Origin: Candidatus Gastranaerophilales bacterium | Lineage (GTDB): Bacteria; Cyanobacteriota; Vampirovibrionia; Gastranaerophilales; Gastranaerophilaceae | Assembly (NCBI GenBank): GCA_028693235.1 | Contig: JAQUVW010000004.1 | Location: 62,001 to 126,000 of the forward strand | DNA: 64,000 nucleotides | Direction of reading: 5' to 3' | In this document: positions 53,279 through 60,148 of the stretch, piece after piece | How positions within the stretch are numbered: the first letter of the stretch is position 1 | How the letters are laid out: every line of letters starts with the position of its first letter | The notes under the pieces: model-generated | Told to the model about the DNA's origin: nothing | Databases searched by the model: none | What the model saw: only the letters and a program-made list of their open reading frames with translations | Made by a program: the position numbers and the translations under genes

Positions 53279-54171
53279 TCTTTATAAAATTCATATTGAG
53301 TCTTATTTTGAGGCGATTGTTTTATTTGCCCCGGTTGAGAGGTTATAGCTTGGGTCAATACAGATTGTAGATTAGACAAGTTGTTTATGTTATAGACTTT
53401 GCCCCCTGTAGTAGAAGCTAAACAAGCCAATCCTTCATCATTGTCTGAAGAAACAAGAATTATATCCACATGAACATCTGAACGTTGTTTTATGAGGTTT
53501 TTAGCAAATGCACAAGGATCGCCTCCACAATTTTCACCGCCATCAGTAATTAAAATAACCTTTTTGGGGGTGGTTTTATCTAAATATGCAAAATCTTGAT
53601 TTATAGCTCTATCAAGACCGTAGACCATTGGTGTTGAGGTTCCAATCCTCACTGAATTCATACCCGCAATTAACGAGTTAGCATTCGCCGTTGTTATTGA
53701 TGCTACTTGTTCTGTTGCAGAACAAGCACCAGATGCTCTTCCTGCTGGATTACAATTTGCAATAACTTTGTATTTTTTATTTTCTTTTTTTATAGATTTA
53801 ATTGTTCCTAAAAGACGGGTAGAATTTGAGGTATTTTGGCTTTGCCCGAATACTCTTAATCCAACCCTTGTGGTTTGAGGTATTTGGGCGATTATGTAGG
53901 ACATAATTGATTTTGTTTTTTCAATACAATTGGACATACTTCCAGAATAGTCCATAACTAAATTAACAATTTGAACTTGAGCTACTTGTTTTGTAGCATT
54001 ATATGTTTGTGGGGTATAAACATTATATGGATTCATATTCGTTTGTGTTTGTATAATTTTCCCATTCGTTTTAATGACCCCGGAAGTGTTAATTTTGTAC
54101 TTTGCGGCATGACAAGCTCCGACCGAGAAAATTATTAACAGAAAAGTTATACTAAATATTCGCTTAATCAT
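53275..54171 (-). CDS. Exported von Willebrand factor A domain protein
   Basis: Start ATG at 54171 (MIKRIFSITFLLIIFSVGAC) is supported by AAAAGGATTTTT; an upstream ATG at 54198 lacks a site. The 298-residue protein has a signal peptide, possibly of lipoprotein type (VGAC box), then a VWA domain with an intact MIDAS: LVMDYSGSMSNC (DxSxS), a Thr in GTSTPMVYGLDRAI, and LITDGGENCGGDPC. Repeated Cys pairs (NC...CF, CNP...CS) suggest disulfides. It resembles calcium-activated channel/TerD-unrelated secreted VWA proteins of bacteria with unknown partners. It is convergent with the TonB-like gene and may belong to the same system. Confidence 0.75.
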   Translation of the reverse strand: MIKRIFSITFLLIIFSVGACHAAKYKINTSGVIKTNGKIIQTQTNMNPYNVYTPQTYNATKQVAQVQIVNLVMDYSGSMSNCIEKTKSIMSYIIAQIPQTTRVGLRVFGQSQNTSNSTRLLGTIKSIKKENKKYKVIANCNPAGRASGACSATEQVASITTANANSLIAGMNSVRIGTSTPMVYGLDRAINQDFAYLDKTTPKKVILITDGGENCGGDPCAFAKNLIKQRSDVHVDIILVSSDNDEGLACLASTTGGKVYNINNLSNLQSVLTQAITSQPGQIKQSPQNKTQYEFYKD

Positions 54172-54270
54172 AAAAATCCTTTTTGTAAATTGTACCATAT
54201 TTCAAATATTCAATACTATGAATTTCGCAAATATCAATAAGATTTTTTATTAAAATTATTATTAAAAATA

Positions 54271-54327
54271 TAGAGATAGAAAGGAAAATGAAAAATAATT
54301 TTTATAACCTTTCTATTATTATCTCTA
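54271..54327. repeat. Imperfect inverted repeat
   Basis: TAGAGATA (54271-54278) pairs with TATCTCTA (54320-54327), and inner GAAAGG with CCTTTC, with a 6-base asymmetry on one side and an A/T-rich loop. It lies in the 190-bp gap upstream of the VWA gene. No T-run follows, so it may be a structured RNA, a repeat remnant or chance. Confidence 0.35.
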
Positions 54328-54362
54328 TCAAATATCAAATCAACTGAAAAACAATAAATAAT

Positions 54363-54663
54363 ATGATTAATAAACTACCGACTTTCATCATTGAATTTGA
54401 CAATTCAAGCCTGACAAAATAGGAACAAAAAAAGCATCTTTTGATTTATTCAATTTACTTTTTAAAATATAAAAGAAACAAAAACTTTCCAAAATTAAAA
54501 TGAAAAGAACTACCCGAAACAGAGAAAAACATACAAAATAAATATAGCTTACAATGATTACCTTTTGCCGAATAAATATTTCAGGTCCGTCGCCGAATAG
54601 AACTTTGTAGCACGGAAAACTCACTTATAGCATGAAAAAAGAGACCTTAATGTCTCTTTTTTA
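54363..54663 (+). pseudogene. Decayed, internally deleted copy of the small gene at 55390
   Basis: ATG at 54363 encodes MINKLPTFIIEFDNSSLTK then a stop; this matches the start of the 55390 gene (MTNKKPNFIIEFGNSKPTYE). The DNA then jumps to sequence like its middle (GGAACAAAAAAAGCAT versus CGAACAAAAAGCAT), and ends with the same 3' flank and terminator: 54591-54660 matches 55761-55830 at 61 of 70 positions by eye. The relic spans about 300 bp versus about 440 bp for the intact unit, implying an internal deletion. Confidence 0.6.
54637..54662. terminator. Terminator in the decayed copy
   Basis: AAAAAAGAGAC and GTCTCTTTTTT form a perfect stem around CTTAAT, with a T-run. The same hairpin (with one base changed) stands at 55804-55830. 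Confidence 0.8.
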
Positions 54664-54803
54664 AAATTTGGACTAAAAGAGGCGAAACTAGAACTTTTGG
54701 TCAATAAATTTATTAAGAATTTAAAAGACGAAGATTTTCTTCCGTTAATTTTTAAAATTGATAGCATAAATCTTTTAGGAAATGTTGCATAATTTCATTA
54801 TGA

Positions 54804-55358
54804 TTAGTTTGAATTAAGTTTGTATAAATCTTTTAAGCAAATATCAAGTTCATTTAAATATTCAAATATTAAGACTCTATAATTTATGTGTGATGAATCT
54901 TCAGAAATTCGTTCTTTGTCATACATTATTACGTCAATGAAATCGTTATCAATTGAGCAACGTGTTGTGTAGCAAAGTAATTTTCCGTATTTTGCGGCTA
55001 CGGGATGACCAGAAATTTGTATTCTAACATCTCTTATGCTTTTGAAAGCACTTTTACATTGATATTGAATATTTACTAGTTTGTATAGTTCAATTATCGC
55101 ATCTTGTTGTATTATTATTGATTGCAATAATCCCCAAAGTTTCAAATATTTTTCTCCGGCTTCATTTCCAAGTCCATTTTTAAAATAAAATTCAATAGCT
55201 AAGTAACTATCTTCGATAGCGTCAAGAGAACAACAAAAAATATTAAAATTAATTTTTGATTTATAAATTAAATCATTAGTGTTTTTTATTAATAAATTTC
55301 TAAGATTTTCTGTATCTTGCTTTATATCTTTTAGTAATTTTATTTCTTCTTTGTTCAT
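54804..55358 (-). CDS. Uncharacterised helical protein with HEPN-like R-x5-H motif
   Basis: The 184-residue protein is predicted mainly helical. Its C-terminal half contains SIRDVRIQISGHPVAAKYG with R112-x5-H118, the spacing of the HEPN RNase motif (R-x4-6-H), with GHP after it as in some uncharacterised HEPN-like families. I cannot confirm the family. It is divergent from the 93-residue gene at 55390 with 31 bp between, a layout that suggests a linked pair. Neither gene has a recognised role. Confidence 0.5.
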   Translation of the reverse strand: MNKEEIKLLKDIKQDTENLRNLLIKNTNDLIYKSKINFNIFCCSLDAIEDSYLAIEFYFKNGLGNEAGEKYLKLWGLLQSIIIQQDAIIELYKLVNIQYQCKSAFKSIRDVRIQISGHPVAAKYGKLLCYTTRCSIDNDFIDVIMYDKERISEDSSHINYRVLIFEYLNELDICLKDLYKLNSN

Positions 55359-55389
55359 AAATTAATTATAACTTAAAAAGGAGAAAACT

Positions 55390-55671
55390 ATGACAAACAA
55401 AAAACCGAATTTTATCATTGAATTTGGCAATTCAAAACCAACTTATGAGGAATCAAGAAAATCTATTTTGAAACTTGCAGAAATTTTGCAGAGGATTGAG
55501 TTAGGAGAAATTAATCAATCAAAGGATATTGTTAAAGAAGAAAAAGTGGAAACAACTCTACAAATACAAGCCGAACAAAAAGCATTTTTCAAATTTTTTG
55601 ATGACAATTTCGACACATTTGTTCCGAAATGTAAGGAATTATTCGAAGAAAATCAAGATAATGACTCGTAA
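55390..55671 (+). CDS. Uncharacterised small protein (93 aa)
   Basis: AAAAAGGAGAAAACT before the ATG is a strong ribosome-binding site. The 93-residue protein begins MTNKKPNFIIEFGNSKPTYE and is acidic toward the C terminus (LFEENQDNDS). Most of it is probably helical. It matches no family I know. A decayed copy lies 1 kb upstream with the same 3' flank, so the unit (gene plus flank) has been duplicated. It is divergent from the HEPN-like gene. Confidence 0.6.
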   Translation: MTNKKPNFIIEFGNSKPTYEESRKSILKLAEILQRIELGEINQSKDIVKEEKVETTLQIQAEQKAFFKFFDDNFDTFVPKCKELFEENQDNDS

Positions 55672-55760
55672 TCATTGCCTTATTCGCACTCGAACTTTTG
55701 TAAACTTTTAATTTAATTGAGTTTCAAGGTAATAGAAATCAAAAATTAGAAATGGTATCT

Positions 55761-55830
55761 CGCCGAATAGAACTTTGTAGAGCCGAAAAGCGGCTTATAA
55801 CATGAAAAAAGAGACCTTAAGGTCTCTTTT
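55761..55830. repeat. Repeated 70-bp 3' flank, copy 2 (copy 1 at 54591-54660)
   Basis: Aligned without gaps, 61 of 70 bases agree, including a perfect 20-bp block at the start and the terminator hairpin at the end. Here the middle can fold into AGCCG-AAAAG-CGGCT, which is lost in copy 1. Confidence 0.85.
55804..55830. terminator. Terminator downstream of tRNA-Ala (and of the 93-aa gene)
   Basis: AAAAGAGACC and GGTCTCTTTT form a perfect stem. On the minus strand it follows the tRNA-Ala 3' end by 7 bp and ends in TTTTTT; on the plus strand the T-run is TTTT. Confidence 0.85.
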
Positions 55831-55836
55831 AATAAA

Positions 55837-55913
55837 TGGTGGAGGATAGGAGGCTCGAACTCCTGACCCCCTGCGTGCAAAGCAGGTGCTCTACCAAACT
55901 GAGCTAATCCCCC
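55837..55913 (-). tRNA. tRNA-Ala (anticodon TGC), CCA encoded
   Basis: On the minus strand GGGGGAT pairs with ATCCTCC (one G-T pair). The D arm GCTCAGTTTGGTAGAGC, anticodon arm CCTGC-TTTGCAC-GCAGG (anticodon TGC) and T arm with GTTCGAGCC are all intact. Discriminator A and CCA are encoded (55840 and 55837-55839). Confidence 0.97.
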
Positions 55914-55927
55914 TTGGGAACAATATT

Positions 55928-55955
55928 ATGATATCATAAGCAAAAAAAAAATCAA
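55928..55955 (-). promoter_or_regulatory. Predicted promoter of tRNA-Ala
   Basis: On the minus strand TTGATT (plus 55950-55955), 16-bp spacer rich in T, TATCAT (plus 55928-55933), 14 bp before the tRNA 5' end at 55913. Confidence 0.4.
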
Positions 55956-56014
55956 TACTGTCGTTTTATATTTGAATGTAAAATTTTTTGTTAAATGTAT
56001 TTTATCCTACACCT

Positions 56015-56215
56015 ATGGTATATTATTTGGACAGACAGTTTGATAAAACTTTGAATATTACCTCGGACACTGAAAATCTCGAAAATCTATCAAAAATAGC
56101 TGGAGCTTATCTAGCAGATGTAAGCTCTAAAGTAGAAAATGATTTAAATTCATCTATAAATCAAACAAATACAACTATTATTATTAATCAGAATATACTT
56201 CAAGCTATTCAATAA
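56015..56215 (+). CDS. Possible small protein (66 aa)
   Basis: An ATG at 56015 opens a 66-residue frame (MVYYLDRQFDKTLNITSDTE and on, ending NQNILQAIQ) between the two tRNA genes. No ribosome-binding site is visible; a TTG at 55988 in the same frame is no better. The amino-acid composition is plausible for a soluble helical protein, but I recognise no family and it may not be a gene. Confidence 0.3.
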   Translation: MVYYLDRQFDKTLNITSDTENLENLSKIAGAYLADVSSKVENDLNSSINQTNTTIIINQNILQAIQ

Positions 56216-56355
56216 TTCTTTGCTGGATAAATTTGTACTTAAAACGATGTCTCAACCCATTGTAACTTGAACGGTATAATATATAAGATGATTTAAAAGT
56301 TTACTATCTGAATTTCTCAAAGTATATCATGGGGTTCAAACAATTTATAAATATA

Positions 56356-56388
56356 CAAAAAATAAAAAGACCGAATAACGGTCTTTTT
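56356..56388 (-). terminator. Terminator of tRNA-Ile
   Basis: AAAAAGACCG (56364-56373) and CGGTCTTTTT (56379-56388) form a 10-bp stem with loop AATAA. On the minus strand it lies one base after the tRNA-Ile CCA and is followed by a T-rich run. Confidence 0.85.
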
Positions 56389-56389
56389 A

Positions 56390-56466
<77 letters not shown>

Positions 56467-56523
56467 TTTGTCTTTCAATATACTATATTGATACCATAGA
56501 CATTTCTCAAAATCAAGCTTTTT

Positions 56524-56823
56524 TTATTCTTCTTCGTCATCTAACGGTCGAAGCAATATTATAGAGCCCAAATTTAACTGCAAAAAATCATGATTTTCTA
56601 CTTTTCTATTTGGAAATTCTCTATGTTTAATCTCACAATCTTTTATTGCCACAAATCGTTTTCCGCCATTGAGAATATCTGACAATACACGATTGCGTCT
56701 TCCCGTTTTGGGCATAAAGACATTCCCTTTTATCTCATAGTCTTTGGTAATTACCAATATTCTTTCTGACCATATACCCGTTATAAAATCTTGATCTATT
56801 TGTTTTTTTTCATCTTTTGACAT
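56524..56823 (-). CDS. Small conserved-looking protein at the end of the pilus operon (99 aa)
   Basis: ATG at 56823 is preceded by AAAGAGGATGTT; an upstream TTG at 56844 overlaps the GspF gene. The 99-residue protein is predicted to be beta-rich (RILVITKDYEIKGNVFMPK, RFVAIKDCEIKHREFP, DFLQLNLGSIILLRPL) and acidic at the end. It looks like the DUF6812-type proteins found near pilus genes in this bacterial group, but I am not certain. It is the last gene of the PilP-like/secretin/GspE/GspF operon, so a role in pilus function is plausible. A PilZ-like fold is another possibility. Confidence 0.55.
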   Translation of the reverse strand: MSKDEKKQIDQDFITGIWSERILVITKDYEIKGNVFMPKTGRRNRVLSDILNGGKRFVAIKDCEIKHREFPNRKVENHDFLQLNLGSIILLRPLDDEEE

Positions 56824-56836
56824 AACATCCTCTTTC

Positions 56837-58051
56837 TTATGCAAGTTGGTATGATTGGAATAAAGGTAAGTATAATGACAAAGCCAAGAAACAAACTATA
56901 CCACCAATGAATATTAACAATATCGGTTCAATCATTTTTGATATAATATCAATTACCCTGTCTAACTCTTGGTCAATATACAATACTGACTGATGCATCA
57001 ACTCACCAAGCTTACCGGATTGTTCACCTGTCGCAACCATAAACAAAATCATTTTGGGAAATATTTTAGCACTACGCATTGCTACAGACAAATGAGCACC
57101 GCCTTGAACCTTTTTTATCGCCTGATTTACAGCCTCATGCATCATTGAGTTGGAAAATGTCAAATTAGACAAATATAAACAATCCACAATTGGGATACCT
57201 GCCTCATATGCTACTTGCAACACAGATAAGAAATTTGAAAAAGCTGAAAATTTTAACAAATCAGATAACAATGGTATCCTCAACATCAATTTATCAATTT
57301 CTTTTCTTGATACAGACCATTTCCAGAGATAAACAACACTCCAGATTAAAGTACCCAAGCCAAGAGGTATAACGAACCATTTATCTTTTAAGAACTCTCC
57401 GGCTCCCATACAAATTCTGGTAAAGATAGGAAGTTCTTTTCCCATCATGTCAAACATATCTTTAAAAGCAGGGAAAACAAACATCAACATAATCAGAACT
57501 ACTACGTGTGCAAGAACGACAACAAAAGACGGATAAGCTAAAGCGGAAACCACTCTACCTCTAATATCGCTTTCTTTTTGTAACAATTCAATTATTCTGT
57601 CGAAGGATCTTTCCATTTCACCAGAATCTTCACCGGCTTTCGCCAAACCTATATACACTTGACCAAATATTTGCGGATAATGAGCCAACGTATCAGAAAA
57701 AGTATAACCTGATATAATCTGTTTTCTTATTTCTCTAGCTAATAATCTGATTCTTCTGCTTGAAGCATCATTCTCCATAAAAATCAAGCTCTCAACAACC
57801 GGCAAACCTGCCTTATGCAAGGTTCTAAAAGTTGAAGTAAAATCAATTTTTTCCTTCAAAGAAAGGCTCTGCAATTTTGCGACATTGACTGTTTGTTGTT
57901 GAGACGAGTTTGAAGCCGTATCGTAGACCTTTGTAGGGACATAACCTAATTGACGAATTTGCTGACGTGCTTGTCTTGTGTCATCAGCCTCAATTTTGCC
58001 TTTTACAACTTCACTATTATTTTTTAATGCTATGTAATTATATACCGGCAT
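56837..58051 (-). CDS. Type II secretion/type IV pilus inner-membrane platform protein GspF/PilC
   Basis: The 404-residue protein has the full plan of the family: N-terminal MPVYNYIALKN with KIEADDTRQARQQIRQLGY, then two T2SSF domains. The first has FTSTFRTLHKAGLPVVESL and YTFSDTLAHYPQIFGQVY; the second FSNFLSVLQVAYEAGIPIVDC and FPKMILFMVATGEQSGKLGEL. Three TM segments lie near residues 170-195, 215-240 and 375-400. It is the membrane platform that the GspE/PilB ATPase turns during pilus or pseudopilus assembly. It starts 12 bp after the ATPase stop. Confidence 0.95.
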   Translation of the reverse strand: MPVYNYIALKNNSEVVKGKIEADDTRQARQQIRQLGYVPTKVYDTASNSSQQQTVNVAKLQSLSLKEKIDFTSTFRTLHKAGLPVVESLIFMENDASSRRIRLLAREIRKQIISGYTFSDTLAHYPQIFGQVYIGLAKAGEDSGEMERSFDRIIELLQKESDIRGRVVSALAYPSFVVVLAHVVVLIMLMFVFPAFKDMFDMMGKELPIFTRICMGAGEFLKDKWFVIPLGLGTLIWSVVYLWKWSVSRKEIDKLMLRIPLLSDLLKFSAFSNFLSVLQVAYEAGIPIVDCLYLSNLTFSNSMMHEAVNQAIKKVQGGAHLSVAMRSAKIFPKMILFMVATGEQSGKLGELMHQSVLYIDQELDRVIDIISKMIEPILLIFIGGIVCFLALSLYLPLFQSYQLA

Positions 58052-58062
58052 ACATCAAACCC

Positions 58063-60138
58063 TTATTCATTCACCGGACCTAATACACGAATGAACTCAT
58101 CAATCGTTGTATCACCACGCAATATATGTCCAAGACAAGACTGTTGCAATGTTTTCATTCCAGTACCAATTGCAGCTTCTTCAATTTGAATGTCATGAGC
58201 ACCTAAAGCTATTTGTCTTTTTATTTCTTTAGTAACTTGCAGTACTTCATATACACCTATTCTGCCTTCATAGCCTTGGAAACCACATTTTTCGCAACCC
58301 TTTGGCTTGTATATAGGAACCTGCATAAACCTTTCAATTTCTTTATCATTCATTACAACAAGTTGAGCTTCTTCTCTTGAAGCATGGTATTCTTCTTTAC
58401 AATGAGGGCACAATCTTCTTACCAAACGCTGTGCGATTACGCCAGCGATTGTTGATGATATCAAATAATCTTTAGCACCCATTTCAATCAATCTGGTGAT
58501 AGTAGCAGCAGCCGAATTTGTATGCAAGGTACTCAATACTAAGTGACCTGTCAACGCAGCCGAAATTGCAACTTCTAAAGTTTCATAGTCACGAATTTCA
58601 CCTACTAATATAACATCGGGGTCTTGTCTTAAAATAGCTCTTAAGCAAGAAGCAAAAGTAATACCCGCTTTCGTATTAATTTGTGATTGATTTACACCTT
58701 CAATACGAATTTCGACCGGATCTTCGATAGTAGTTATATTTATTTTTTCATCATTAATATTTTTTAGCAACGCATACAAAGTAGTTGTTTTACCACTTCC
58801 GGTAGGTCCTGTTGCGAGGATAATCCCGTTTGGAACTGATTTTATACGTTTAATTCTTTCTAAATCATCATCCATAGCCCCATTTAGTTCAATATCTTGA
58901 TTTTGAACAGTCATAGCTACGGCTGGCGTCAAAATTCTGATTACCATTTTTTCTTTACCTGCAACAGGCAAAGTATTTATTCTGAAATCGTAGTCTTGAT
59001 TTTTATATTTAATTGAAAAAGAACCATCTTGAGGGCGTCTATGCTCTGCAATATTCATTTTTGAAATAACTTTAAGACGGGTCAAAATTGCGGATTCAGA
59101 TTTTGCAGGAAGTTGCAATACTTCTCTCAAAATGCCGTCAATTCTGTATCTGACAACAAATTTTGCTAGTCTTGGCTCAATGTGAATATCACTTGCGTGC
59201 GACTCAATAGCGTCTGTAATAATTTTATTTACAAACTTAACTACAGAACTTGAAGTGTCTTGAAGTTCACGCTCTGCTTGTTCAAATAAAGATTCTTCTT
59301 CACTGAATTCAATTGACTCTTGTTCAACTGATTTCATAATTTGAGAAGTTTCTTTTTTAGACTCGTTATAATAGGTTTCCAAACACATTGTAAATTCATA
59401 ATACGTAATCAACATAACTCGAGGTCTCAAGCCTGTTAAATACACAATGTCATTTATAACATGTTTTTCATTTGGGTTTACCATACCAACGACAAGAGTT
59501 TTGCCGTCAAAGCTTAAAGGAATAACTTTATTTAATTTAATAAAATCTTCGGGCAATATATTTAAGATATTAGAATCAATTTTCAACTGATCTGCATTTA
59601 CTGATTCAAACCCCTGTTGAGCAGACAATGCAACCTTCAAATCAGCAATTGAAACATACCCTTTTTGAACAAGTGCTGTTCCGACAGGAACTGATGATTT
59701 TTTAGCAACAACCAACGCATCAAAGAGTTGATCCTCTGTAATAAAGCCCATATCAATAAGAATTTCACCAATTCTTTTTTTAGAGCCTGAGTTTTGACTT
59801 GGATTAGCTTCTCCAACCGCCTCATTTGGAGCATCATGAATTGCTGATGGTGTAGCTACTTGAGCCATTCCTGAGTGCTGATGTATATAGTTAAGGACAT
59901 CGGCAAATGCAACATGTTCCACAACCAAAAATTTGCAATTATGAACACTGACGGTTTTTTCTATTATTTGTTGGACAGCATCTTGATTTGCACCTGATAA
60001 AACTGCCGCATAAAACAGGTTATTTTTTTGACCTAATGGGATAAAACCAAGTTGAGAAAATTCTTCTGTGTCGAATTGTGCCACAGAAGAAAAATCTATA
60101 ATTTGTTTTAATTTATCTGTAATTTGTTGGTTTGCCAT
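58063..60138 (-). CDS. Type II secretion/type IV pilus assembly ATPase GspE/PilB
   Basis: The 691-residue protein has an N-terminal region, a GspEN domain (RIGEILIDMGFITEDQLFDAL, about 120-280) and the secretion ATPase core: ASDIHIEPR, Walker A GPTGSGKTTTLY, Asp box TTIEDPVE, Walker B ILVGEIRDYETLE, His box STLHTNSAAATITRL, and zinc-binding CPHC...CEKC. It drives extension of the pilus or pseudopilus. No PilT-type retraction ATPase gene is in the window. It lies 11 bp downstream of the secretin gene. Confidence 0.95.
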   Translation of the reverse strand: MANQQITDKLKQIIDFSSVAQFDTEEFSQLGFIPLGQKNNLFYAAVLSGANQDAVQQIIEKTVSVHNCKFLVVEHVAFADVLNYIHQHSGMAQVATPSAIHDAPNEAVGEANPSQNSGSKKRIGEILIDMGFITEDQLFDALVVAKKSSVPVGTALVQKGYVSIADLKVALSAQQGFESVNADQLKIDSNILNILPEDFIKLNKVIPLSFDGKTLVVGMVNPNEKHVINDIVYLTGLRPRVMLITYYEFTMCLETYYNESKKETSQIMKSVEQESIEFSEEESLFEQAERELQDTSSSVVKFVNKIITDAIESHASDIHIEPRLAKFVVRYRIDGILREVLQLPAKSESAILTRLKVISKMNIAEHRRPQDGSFSIKYKNQDYDFRINTLPVAGKEKMVIRILTPAVAMTVQNQDIELNGAMDDDLERIKRIKSVPNGIILATGPTGSGKTTTLYALLKNINDEKINITTIEDPVEIRIEGVNQSQINTKAGITFASCLRAILRQDPDVILVGEIRDYETLEVAISAALTGHLVLSTLHTNSAAATITRLIEMGAKDYLISSTIAGVIAQRLVRRLCPHCKEEYHASREEAQLVVMNDKEIERFMQVPIYKPKGCEKCGFQGYEGRIGVYEVLQVTKEIKRQIALGAHDIQIEEAAIGTGMKTLQQSCLGHILRGDTTIDEFIRVLGPVNE

Positions 60139-60148
60139 TTTTTACTCT

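Noticed and set aside
54271-54327. Terminator for the VWA gene region
   Set aside because: The inverted repeat has no T-run and lies upstream of the VWA gene, not after any gene.
54388-54624. Minus-strand hydrophobic frame of 78 residues
   Set aside because: It starts with GTG without a ribosome-binding site and lies across the decayed copy and terminator; the hydrophobicity comes from A/T-rich relic sequence.
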